Shown here in pieces: positions 7,568 to 14,261 of a stretch of DNA of 33,713 bases. Source of the stretch: Actinomycetota bacterium (GTDB lineage: Bacteria > Actinomycetota > Actinomycetes > Nanopelagicales > Nanopelagicaceae). The stretch lies in contig JACPZY010000168.1 of the NCBI GenBank assembly GCA_016195215.1, positions 1 to 33,713 of the forward strand, given 5' to 3'. The notes below the pieces were generated by a model. It was not told where the DNA came from. It saw nothing but the letters and a program-made list of their open reading frames with translations, and made no database searches. Numbering within the stretch: position 1 is the first letter of the stretch; each line of letters opens with the position of its first letter. The translations under genes and the position numbers were made by a program.

Positions 7568-7614
7568 GGTCACGGAACTGTGACCGTAATTCTCCTTAAA
7601 TCCCTTCTTATAAA
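7568..7614 (+). promoter_or_regulatory. Inverted repeat and -10-like element upstream of the ABC importer operon
   Basis: The perfect inverted repeat GGTCAC-GGAACT-GTGACC (7568-7585) lies 23 nt before TATAAA (7609-7614), which could be the -10 of the importer operon. The repeat therefore falls at about -35 to -50, where an OmpR-type activator would bind. It is not followed by a T-run, so a terminator is unlikely. The assignment to the upstream regulator is an inference. Confidence 0.4.
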
Positions 7615-7694
7615 TAGGTCTGTTAGTTACCTTCCTCTTGAGTAAGGGTTTTTAAGGCCAGACCAGGTCCCTTTGAGAGTGAGGATTTGAAAGC

Positions 7695-8846
7695 ATGACT
7701 AAATTACGAATCACAACTATGGCAAGTATGGCGGTGATGATCCTTTCACTCAGCGGCTTGGTCATATCCCCGGCGGATGCAGCTGTTGATCGTTCAGGCA
7801 AAGTGTGCGTTCAGGAGGGCATGGTGGTGAGTTCCGGTGGAGTGACAAACACCTGTGCGAAAACCGACAAAGGCCTCTTCTACACTCCATCTAGAAAGTT
7901 GAGCGGATCCCTCACGGTTGTATGTGGGGCGACGGAGGCTTGGTGTGGGGCAATGACTAAGGCATTCACCAATAAGACTGGGGTAAATACGAAATTTGTC
8001 CGGCTCTCGTCTGGCGAAACAGTGGCTCGTTTAGATGCCGCAAAGAATAATCCAGAGTTCGATGTGTGGCACGGTGGACCAGCAGATGGTTTCGGAGTAG
8101 CAAGGATCGGAAACCTCATCGAAAAGTATCTATCCCCTACTCGAAATATGATTCCCGCGAAATACCAAGACACTGACGGATATTGGACCGGCGTTTATGT
8201 TGGGGCTCTCGGATTTTGCTCCAATACCAAAGAGCTCAAGCGGCTCGGAGTGGCCGTTCCAAGAAGTTGGGCGGACCTCCTTAATCCGAAACTCAAGCGC
8301 CAGATTTCAACTGCTCATCCTTCGACTTCAGGCACTGCTTTTACGACCCTTTGGACGCAAGTCACCCGTTTGGGATCCGAGGAAGCGGGTATTGCATACA
8401 TGAAGAAACTACATAACAATATTCTTCAATACACCAAAAGTGGTGTCGGCCCAGTTCAGATTGTTGGACGTGGAGAAGCAGCAATAGGTATCGTGTTCTC
8501 GCATGATTGCGTTGCTGGTGCCGAACAAGGTTTGCCACTCAAGGTCTCCTTTCCATCAGAGGGTACAGGGTACGAAATTGGTGGAGTCGCCCTCGTGAAA
8601 GGTGCGAAAAATCCGGAAGCCGCAAAAGCCTATATCGATTTTGCACTGTCGGCTGAGGCTCAAAATTTGGGGCCAACCGTGGCGGCATATCAAGTTTTAA
8701 CAAATCCACGAACAAAACTTGATAGGAGAATGGTGGCACTGAAGAAATTGGCTATTGTCAATTACGACTTCGAGAAGGCGGCCGCATCAAAGAAAGCCCT
8801 GACGGCTAGATTTGATAGCGAAGTAGCAGTTGCACCAAAAGTTTAA
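7695..8846 (+). CDS. ABC importer substrate-binding protein, AfuA/FbpA-like
   Basis: This 383-residue secreted protein starts with a signal peptide (basic MTKLRITTMAS, hydrophobic MAVMILSLSGLVI, cleavage after PADA). A short Cys-containing segment (CVQEG and NTCAK) follows, then a class II periplasmic-binding fold from about residue 70. Segments HPSTSGTAFTTLWTQV and EGTGYEIGGVALVKGAKNPEAA are typical of the AfuA/FbpA/PhnS group. That group binds ferric iron, hexose phosphates (AfuA of Actinobacillus), thiamine or aminoethylphosphonate, so the substrate remains open. The second Cys pair (VVCG and AWCG) in the mature fold is unusual. The start ATG 7695 has GAGGA at a suitable distance. A strong hairpin follows the gene, then the permease and ATPase. 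Annotating it as an iron transporter would be a guess from the family name. Confidence 0.85.
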   Translation: MTKLRITTMASMAVMILSLSGLVISPADAAVDRSGKVCVQEGMVVSSGGVTNTCAKTDKGLFYTPSRKLSGSLTVVCGATEAWCGAMTKAFTNKTGVNTKFVRLSSGETVARLDAAKNNPEFDVWHGGPADGFGVARIGNLIEKYLSPTRNMIPAKYQDTDGYWTGVYVGALGFCSNTKELKRLGVAVPRSWADLLNPKLKRQISTAHPSTSGTAFTTLWTQVTRLGSEEAGIAYMKKLHNNILQYTKSGVGPVQIVGRGEAAIGIVFSHDCVAGAEQGLPLKVSFPSEGTGYEIGGVALVKGAKNPEAAKAYIDFALSAEAQNLGPTVAAYQVLTNPRTKLDRRMVALKKLAIVNYDFEKAAASKKALTARFDSEVAVAPKV

Positions 8847-8874
8847 TCTCACTCCCAAAGTTTGATGACCGCTT

Positions 8875-8924
8875 GAGAATTCTGAGGGTTTATGGAATGG
8901 GTTTCCTAAACCTTCAGAATTCTC
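8875..8924 (+). promoter_or_regulatory. Strong intercistronic hairpin between binding-protein and permease genes
   Basis: The arm at 8875-8892 (GAGAATTCTGAGGGTTTA) pairs with 8907-8924 (TAAACCTTCAGAATTCTC) over 18 bp with one G-U wobble. Inside the loop GGAA/TTCC can add four more pairs. No T-run follows, so it is more likely an mRNA-stabilising or differential-expression element than a terminator. In many importer operons such a hairpin keeps the binding-protein message abundant relative to the permease. Confidence 0.8.
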
Positions 8925-8944
8925 ACCGTGAGGAGAAACTAAAC

Positions 8945-10684
8945 GTGATTGATGTGACCGTTCCTAGAGTTGTGAAGAAACTGAGAAACCCCATGAGAAG
9001 TAGTTCAAAGGTTCGCCTGGATCGAGTTACGAGATTCGTTCTGTGGTTCACCCTCGCTCTTCTGGCAATGCTTATCATCTTTCCATTGGGGAATATTTTG
9101 GTCACGGCCTCCCGCGAGAGTGGAAGGGAAGTATTTGCTGCGCTCTTTTCGTCGTCGGTGACTCAGCAGATCGTAAAGAATACGATTTTGTTAGGCGTTA
9201 CCGTGGGCCTTTTAGGAACATCTATCGGCTTCTTATTCGCCTATGCACAAACGCGACTTGAGTTCCGTGGTAAAAGGATTCTTCACATCATTAGTCTCGT
9301 CCCTCTTATATCACCGCCATTTGCCTTTGCGACCGCCATTATTATTCTTTTCGGTCGAAGTGGCATCATTACCCGCGACTTGCTGGGGTTGAGTCCTATC
9401 CTTTATGGCTTTCCAGGACTCGTAATAGTTCTGACCACCTCATTCTTCCCGGTTGCGTATATGAACATACTTGGAATGATGCGCAGTTTGGACCCCTCCC
9501 TTGATGAGGCCGCATCGATACTAGGCGCTTCTAAGTTCAGGGTCTTTGTGAAAGTCACCCTACCCATGCTCATCCCCGGAATCGCGAGCTCCTTTCTCCT
9601 TCTATTTGTGGAATCTATCGCAGACCTGGCAAATCCTCTGGTAATCGGGGGAGATTTCACTGTGCTTTCATCGCGTGCTTACATTGCGATCAACGGGGAC
9701 TATGACGTTGCAGCTGGCGCGGCATATTCGGTCGTTTTGCTCATACCCGGTCTTCTTGTTTTTCTACTGCAGCGGTATTGGGCTCAACGTAGAAATATCG
9801 TTTCTGTCACTGGCAAACCATCTGGTCGAATAAGTCCGGTAGAATCAAAATCTGCGAAAATTGCTTTGTTGGCGGTACCTTTTACAGTCTCATTTCTTAT
9901 AGTGCTCGTGTACATAACGGTTATTGTCGGTGGTTTTGTGAAGGTACTCGGTGTAAACAACACCTTGACGATGGAGCACTATTCCTATGTTTTTAGTGGA
10001 ATCGGCAACGAAGCTATATTCAAGACAACTTTGCTAGCTCTCATTGCTACGCCACTAGCCGGAATTTTCGGAATGATTCTGGCCTGGCTAATAGTGAGAA
10101 AAATTCGACGGGGACGACAGGCGATGGACTTCTTGGGGATGTTAGGAATTGCCGTCCCTGGCACAGTACTAGGTATCGGATATGCAGTGACCTTCAATCA
10201 CACTACCAAACTTGGCAATTTCGGAATTGTGCCACAACTTGCTGGTGGGGGTGCAATTTTCGGTGGTGCACTCGCAATCATTATGGTTTACACAATTCGT
10301 TCTAGTCCAGCGGGGCAACGTTCGGGTATCGCCGCGCTGCAACAGATTGATCCGGCGATAGATGAAGCTGCATCCTCGCTGGGCGCTTCTGGCGTAGTTA
10401 CATTCCGGAAGATCACGCTTCCACTTATTCGGGGAGCACTTCTCACTGGTCTTATGTTTGCTTTTGCGCGTTCAATGACGACGCTCTCTCCAATTATCTT
10501 TATCACAACACCAGATACACCTATCATGACGTCCAGAATCCTCTCCGAAGTCGATGGAGGACGATTTGGAAATGCTTTCGCTTTCAGCTCGATTCTCATC
10601 GTCCTTGTCCTGATCGCCTTGGGAGTGATCAATCTCTTCGTCAAAGGCCGACCCACTCTCTCCCTTACCACCCCAATTGACTGA
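8945..10684 (+). CDS. ABC importer permease, fused double-domain (FbpB/AfuB-like)
   Basis: The 579-residue membrane protein contains two fused BPD_transp_1 permease halves with about 12 transmembrane helices. Each half ends in an EAA loop that docks the ATPase: DEAASILGASKFRVFVKVTLP in the first half and DEAASSLGASGVVTFRKITLP in the second. This fused layout is standard for ferric-iron and related importers. The ORF track begins at TTG 8873, inside the hairpin described above. I chose GTG 8945 because GAGGAG lies 9 nt upstream, clear of the hairpin, and the result begins shortly before the first helix. The ATPase gene follows after 43 nt. Confidence 0.9.
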   Translation: MIDVTVPRVVKKLRNPMRSSSKVRLDRVTRFVLWFTLALLAMLIIFPLGNILVTASRESGREVFAALFSSSVTQQIVKNTILLGVTVGLLGTSIGFLFAYAQTRLEFRGKRILHIISLVPLISPPFAFATAIIILFGRSGIITRDLLGLSPILYGFPGLVIVLTTSFFPVAYMNILGMMRSLDPSLDEAASILGASKFRVFVKVTLPMLIPGIASSFLLLFVESIADLANPLVIGGDFTVLSSRAYIAINGDYDVAAGAAYSVVLLIPGLLVFLLQRYWAQRRNIVSVTGKPSGRISPVESKSAKIALLAVPFTVSFLIVLVYITVIVGGFVKVLGVNNTLTMEHYSYVFSGIGNEAIFKTTLLALIATPLAGIFGMILAWLIVRKIRRGRQAMDFLGMLGIAVPGTVLGIGYAVTFNHTTKLGNFGIVPQLAGGGAIFGGALAIIMVYTIRSSPAGQRSGIAALQQIDPAIDEAASSLGASGVVTFRKITLPLIRGALLTGLMFAFARSMTTLSPIIFITTPDTPIMTSRILSEVDGGRFGNAFAFSSILIVLVLIALGVINLFVKGRPTLSLTTPID

Positions 10685-10727
10685 GGGCATCGAAACTATG
10701 ACTGGCGCCAAACAAAGGAGCAAATAG

Positions 10728-11885
10728 ATGTCCAAGACCTCGCAATATTCTGCGGCTAGTAATGGCTCTTCAACTGAAGAATCGGAGTCCAGCCGTCTTG
10801 AATTAATCAATTTATCAAAGGAATTTGGCCAAGGCTCTGAGCGCGTAATCGCGGTTGATAATATTAATTTGAGCATTCACCCAGGAGAATTTCTCACTTT
10901 GCTTGGACCTTCTGGCTGCGGTAAAACAACTACCTTGAGAATGATTGCCGGTTTTGAACGTCCCAGCTCTGGCGAAATTCTCCTGGATGATCAGGATATG
11001 AGTAAGTTGACTCCAGATCGTCGTCCAATGGGAATGGTTTTTCAATCGTACGCACTCTTCCCTCATATGAGTGTTTATGAGAATGTTGCTTTCGGCTTGA
11101 AAATAAAGAAACTTCCTGCAAAACAGATTGAACAGGAAGTCGGATTTGTCTTGGCCACCATGAGTCTGCAATTCCTAGCTAATCGCGCGCCACATCAGCT
11201 TTCTGGGGGCCAACAGCAGAGAGTTGCTCTAGCGAGGGCGATGGTTACCCGTCCTAAGGTTCTGCTTTTCGACGAACCGCTTAGTAACCTGGACGCCAAA
11301 CTTCGCGCGCAAATGCGGATTGAGATTCGCCAGTTGCAGCAGCGTCTGGGAATTACGAGTATTTTTGTGACTCACGATCAAGATGAAGCGATGAGCATTT
11401 CTGATCGAATCGTTGTCATGAGAAATGCTCAAATTGAGCAAGTTGGCGCACCAGCGGAGATTTATCTTCATCCAAAAGGCATATTTGTCGCTGATTTTGT
11501 TGGAAGATCAAATTTTCTCGCGGTAGATAAGGTGCATGCTAAGAAGAAGTCAGGCAAGGTTGCAATAAGGGTTCTGGGTAAGGATTTAGAGGTTGAAGCG
11601 CATGAGAGTGCCCTGCAGGCCTCCGCGCCGGTGCTTCTCATACGCCCCGAGTCCATCCGTGTTTCCAAATCCAAGTCGGAGGCGACGACAATTTCTGGCA
11701 CAGATGGACGCGTACTCAATGTGGTCTTTTATGGCGAACACGTTGAATACTCGATAGAGACGGAAAAGGGGAATCTTGTAGCTGTCGTCTCGGATCCAAA
11801 ATACGATGAAATCGTCCCGATCGGACAAATGGCTGAATTTTCCTTCGATCAAGAGAGAGCATGGCTGCTCCCGGCTGACGCCTAG
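10728..11885 (+). CDS. ABC importer ATP-binding protein with TOBE domain (FbpC/PotA-like)
   Basis: The 385-residue ATPase energises the importer encoded upstream. Motifs in order are Walker A GPSGCGKTT (about residue 65), Q-loop VFQSYALFPHM, signature LSGGQQQR, Walker B VLLFDEPLSNLD and the switch His in VTHDQDEAM. A C-terminal TOBE-type domain from about residue 290 (VLLIRPESIRV) is typical of the carbohydrate, iron and polyamine class, where it can have a regulatory role. A Ser-rich N-terminal tail of about 25 residues precedes the ATPase fold. ATG 10728 is preceded by AAAGGAG. After the stop only a 5-bp hairpin (TCCAA-AAA-TTGGA) is seen before the tRNA-Glu remnant. Confidence 0.93.
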   Translation: MSKTSQYSAASNGSSTEESESSRLELINLSKEFGQGSERVIAVDNINLSIHPGEFLTLLGPSGCGKTTTLRMIAGFERPSSGEILLDDQDMSKLTPDRRPMGMVFQSYALFPHMSVYENVAFGLKIKKLPAKQIEQEVGFVLATMSLQFLANRAPHQLSGGQQQRVALARAMVTRPKVLLFDEPLSNLDAKLRAQMRIEIRQLQQRLGITSIFVTHDQDEAMSISDRIVVMRNAQIEQVGAPAEIYLHPKGIFVADFVGRSNFLAVDKVHAKKKSGKVAIRVLGKDLEVEAHESALQASAPVLLIRPESIRVSKSKSEATTISGTDGRVLNVVFYGEHVEYSIETEKGNLVAVVSDPKYDEIVPIGQMAEFSFDQERAWLLPADA

Positions 11886-11928
11886 TGGTGGGCTAATTCT
11901 CCAAAAATTGGAAACTCAGGTATGGATC

Positions 11929-11975
11929 CAACTACGAGGGTTCGGACACCTGCGGGGCTACTGGTGGTTTAATTT
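11929..11975 (+). repeat. Degenerate copy of the tRNA-Glu 3' end and flank (candidate att site)
   Basis: This 47-nt stretch aligns without gaps to 5792-5838 with 8 mismatches by my count. It covers the end of the anticodon arm, the T arm, the acceptor 3' strand (CGGGGCTA) and about 15 nt beyond the tRNA. The T stem no longer pairs properly, so it is not a working tRNA. Intact tRNA-Glu and this remnant bracket the kinase, regulator and ABC importer cassette, the layout left by site-specific insertion into a tRNA 3' end. No integrase gene remains. Confidence 0.7.
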
Positions 11976-11987
11976 GCTCTGGCTTTC

Positions 11988-11993
11988 TAGACT
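11988..11993 (+). promoter_or_regulatory. -10 hexamer TAGACT of a leaderless start (DinB-like gene)
   Basis: TAGACT fits TANNNT and is followed by exactly 6 nt (GTCTCT) and ATG 12000. No Shine-Dalgarno sequence precedes the gene. Confidence 0.6.
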
Positions 11994-11999
11994 GTCTCT

Positions 12000-12461
12000 A
12001 TGGATATCAAGGAATACTCAGCGCTATTTGAAGCATCTACTCAATATTTCGCCGACACCGTTACGGCGCTCTCCGATAGCGATCTCGATCGCCACCAACC
12101 CGATGGTTGGTCGCCACGTCAGGTGATTCATCATATTGCTGATAGCGAAACCCAGTCCTATGTTCGCTTGCGACGTCTTGTTGCCGAACCTGACGGTTCT
12201 CTCATCCAAGGTTATGACGAAGGGGCTTGGGCTGAAAATAAGACTCTGGATTATAAAGATCTTCCGGTTGAAAACTCTTTTGCAGTCTTCCTCTCAGTGC
12301 GTGCGGCTTCACTTGACATTATCAAGCGCTTGACGGAGAAGGATTTGGAAAAGTACGGCGAACATTCTGAGAGTGGTAGGTACACGATTGAGAAATGGCT
12401 AAAGAGCTACACGAAACATCCACGTGATCATGCCGATCAGATAAAGAGCGCTCTGGCTTAG
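12000..12461 (+). CDS. DinB-superfamily protein (putative metal-dependent hydrolase/transferase)
   Basis: The 153-residue protein has the four-helix DinB/YfiT-like layout. Two metal-binding stretches are visible: WSPRQVIHHIADSE near residue 40 and KHPRDHADQ near the C-terminus. Together they provide the three histidines usual in this superfamily. Members include thiol S-transferases such as bacillithiol- and mycothiol-dependent enzymes and damage-induced proteins of unknown reaction; nothing here fixes the substrate. It stands alone behind a leaderless promoter, just outside the tRNA-Glu remnant that ends the upstream cassette, and is followed after 27 nt by another leaderless gene. Confidence 0.82.
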   Translation: MDIKEYSALFEASTQYFADTVTALSDSDLDRHQPDGWSPRQVIHHIADSETQSYVRLRRLVAEPDGSLIQGYDEGAWAENKTLDYKDLPVENSFAVFLSVRAASLDIIKRLTEKDLEKYGEHSESGRYTIEKWLKSYTKHPRDHADQIKSALA

Positions 12462-12476
12462 CAACTCTTGCTTTGG

Positions 12477-12482
12477 TAACTT
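12477..12482 (+). promoter_or_regulatory. -10 hexamer TAACTT of a leaderless start (VOC gene)
   Basis: TAACTT fits TANNNT and is followed by exactly 6 nt (TCCTCT) and ATG 12489. It lies only 16 nt after the stop of the DinB-like gene, so the two small genes have separate promoters. Confidence 0.55.
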
Positions 12483-12488
12483 TCCTCT

Positions 12489-12887
12489 ATGCCCATTGCA
12501 CATTACCGCCATCCGACAATTGACTGTCCAGATCCGCTTGCTCTTGCGAAGTTTTATGCTTCGCTGGCAGATTTGGAAATTGAAGATCTGAAGGATTTTC
12601 CGCTGGAGAAAATCACCTGGCTCACCCTGCAAGATAAAGATGGGCGATCCGTTCTGGCTTTTGCCAAGGTGGAGAACTATCTTGCACCGACGTGGCCAGA
12701 GGGCGATGTTCCGCAACAGGCACATCTGGAATTTAGTGTGCTAGACCTTGATGTGGCCGAGGCGGCGGCAATATCAATAGGAGCGCGGAAGGCAGAGTTC
12801 CAACCCGGAGAAGATTTTCGAGTTTACTTCGACCCCGTTGGGCATCCGTTCTGTCTCATCCTGAATTACTCGGGAATCAATACTTAA
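12489..12887 (+). CDS. VOC-superfamily (glyoxalase/bleomycin-resistance-like) protein
   Basis: The 132-residue protein has the paired beta-alpha-beta-beta-beta modules of the vicinal oxygen chelate fold. The N-terminal module reads HPTIDCPDPLALAKFYASL; the C-terminal one has LEFSVLDLDVAEAAA and ends in FRVYFDPVGHPFCLIL. It belongs to the glyoxalase-like subgroup widespread in actinobacteria. The reaction is unknown: relatives include dioxygenases, isomerases and drug-binding proteins. The gene is leaderless and convergent with narI, whose last 11 nt it overlaps. No terminator separates the two opposing operons. Confidence 0.85.
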   Translation: MPIAHYRHPTIDCPDPLALAKFYASLADLEIEDLKDFPLEKITWLTLQDKDGRSVLAFAKVENYLAPTWPEGDVPQQAHLEFSVLDLDVAEAAAISIGARKAEFQPGEDFRVYFDPVGHPFCLILNYSGINT

Positions 12888-13617
12888 CTTTCTCCCACCC
12901 AGGGCGCGCCTTGCTGCTGCCAGCATTGGTACGTCCGTCGCGAGTTCTGTAAATAATCGGCGGTCGGAAGAGATACCCGATTGGCGCACTCATCGCATGC
13001 ACCAGACGCGTGAATGGCCAGATGATAAAGAGGAGCATGCCCAGTACTGCGTGAATTCTGAAAGGGAGGGGGGTCTGAGCCATCAGAGTTCCATCCGGTT
13101 GGAGAAAGAGAATGGACCTAAACCAAGGTGAGACAGTTTCGCGATAATTACTTGCTCTGCCGATAACCCCAGCGCCTGAAAGAGTTGCAACGCCTCCTGC
13201 AAGCAGAGTGGCCAGAAGAAATAAGTACATCGTTTTGTCATTCTTCGTTGTTGCTGCAAAGACTGTGGCTGTGGTCCGACGTCTGTAAATAAGAAGGATG
13301 ATTCCAAGAACCGTCGCGACCCCAGCGAATCCACCCATTGTGATTGCGCCAATGTGATATGTCTCCTGGCTAATTCCAATTGTTTCTGTCCACTCTTTTG
13401 GAATTAGGAGTCCGACGATATGACCTCCGATCACCGCAAAGAGTCCAAGGTGGAAGAGTGGCCCGGCAATGCTAAGAAGTCGACCTTCATAGATTTGGGA
13501 TGAGCGTGTTGTCCAACTAAATTTGTCATACCGGTACCGCCAGATCAGACCAATGACGAAGGATCCAATGGCAATGTATGGAAGTACTGACCAGAGCAAT
13601 ATATCTAACGAGCTCAT
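12877..13617 (-). CDS. narI: Respiratory nitrate reductase gamma subunit (cytochrome b)
   Basis: NarI is the membrane subunit that oxidises quinol and passes electrons through two b-type hemes to NarH. The 246-residue protein has five hydrophobic segments, and histidines suited to heme ligation occur in GPLFHLGLFAVIGGHIVG and RIHAVLGMLLFIIWPFTRLVHAMS. The C-terminal tail (YRTRDGRTNAGSSKARPGW) is a short basic extension. Start ATG 13617 overlaps the narJ stop as ATGA, so the two are translationally coupled. It is the last gene of the narGHJI operon. Confidence 0.96.
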   Translation of the reverse strand: MSSLDILLWSVLPYIAIGSFVIGLIWRYRYDKFSWTTRSSQIYEGRLLSIAGPLFHLGLFAVIGGHIVGLLIPKEWTETIGISQETYHIGAITMGGFAGVATVLGIILLIYRRRTTATVFAATTKNDKTMYLFLLATLLAGGVATLSGAGVIGRASNYRETVSPWFRSILFLQPDGTLMAQTPLPFRIHAVLGMLLFIIWPFTRLVHAMSAPIGYLFRPPIIYRTRDGRTNAGSSKARPGWEKVKY

Positions 13618-14261
13618 ACGCGAACTCCATCTGCTACTAGGGCTGAGTTTGATGAGAAAGGTTCGAGTGCAATGGTGATTGCGCCGCTAAGGCCAACAAA
13701 TTCTTGTGGCGGCCCATTGAGTGCGATAGCGCGTGCTCGCTCGGCGATGGCAGGAGTCATCGGTGCCAAAGTCTCGACAACGGCGTCTAATACAGAGGCA
13801 TAGAAGGAACCAGCTGAATGGAGCGCATCTCTAATTAATTCAATCGGTGCTCGGTGTTCGGCAAGAAGGAGTGCTCCTTCAATGGGATCCACCAGTGCTG
13901 CAAATTCAAGTACCACGGCGAGATGATCTGGAAGTTCCTCATCTGTAAGAGTAATTCCTACTGATTTATAGACCTCTTTGAAGTAGAGAAGTGCCATGCC
14001 TCGATTTCGTGTATCTCCGTGTGTCCACGAGGTAAGGAAGAGAGAGCAGCGACGGCGCATGTCAAAGATCTCGACATAGTGACGTTGGATCTCATCCAAT
14101 GCCATCGCCTCTATCGTTGAAAAAAAAGTGACGAAGGATGCACCGGCCGGGCTGCCAATATCTAGAGACATCGACTTCAACTCTTCCCGTCTTGCCAGGA
14201 ACCGCTCATCTGGGTAGACCAGGAGTGAGGACGCGATCATCTGAATTCTGGCGGTATTCAC
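13614..14261 (-). CDS. narJ: Nitrate reductase assembly chaperone NarJ (TorD family)
   Basis: NarJ is a cytoplasmic chaperone that binds NarG and supports molybdenum-cofactor insertion and membrane docking; it is not part of the finished enzyme. The ORF track starts at 14384, but that extension lies within narH. I chose GTG 14261, which overlaps the narH stop as GTGA and gives a normal 215-residue product beginning VNTARIQMIASSLLVYPDERFL. The helical core carries FFSTIEAMALDEIQRHYVEIFDMRRRCSLFLT, the family's central motif, with GDTRNRGMALLYFKEVY and ELPDHLAVVLEFAAL. The stop overlaps the narI start. Confidence 0.93.
   Translation of the reverse strand: MNTARIQMIASSLLVYPDERFLARREELKSMSLDIGSPAGASFVTFFSTIEAMALDEIQRHYVEIFDMRRRCSLFLTSWTHGDTRNRGMALLYFKEVYKSVGITLTDEELPDHLAVVLEFAALVDPIEGALLLAEHRAPIELIRDALHSAGSFYASVLDAVVETLAPMTPAIAERARAIALNGPPQEFVGLSGAITIALEPFSSNSALVADGVRV

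Noticed and set aside
11879-11953. Complete decayed tRNA-Glu pseudogene rather than only its 3' part
   Set aside because: A CCTAGTGG resembling the D arm occurs, but the anticodon region and spacing do not fit and the 5' part overlaps the ATPase stop; only the 3' 47 nt are convincing.
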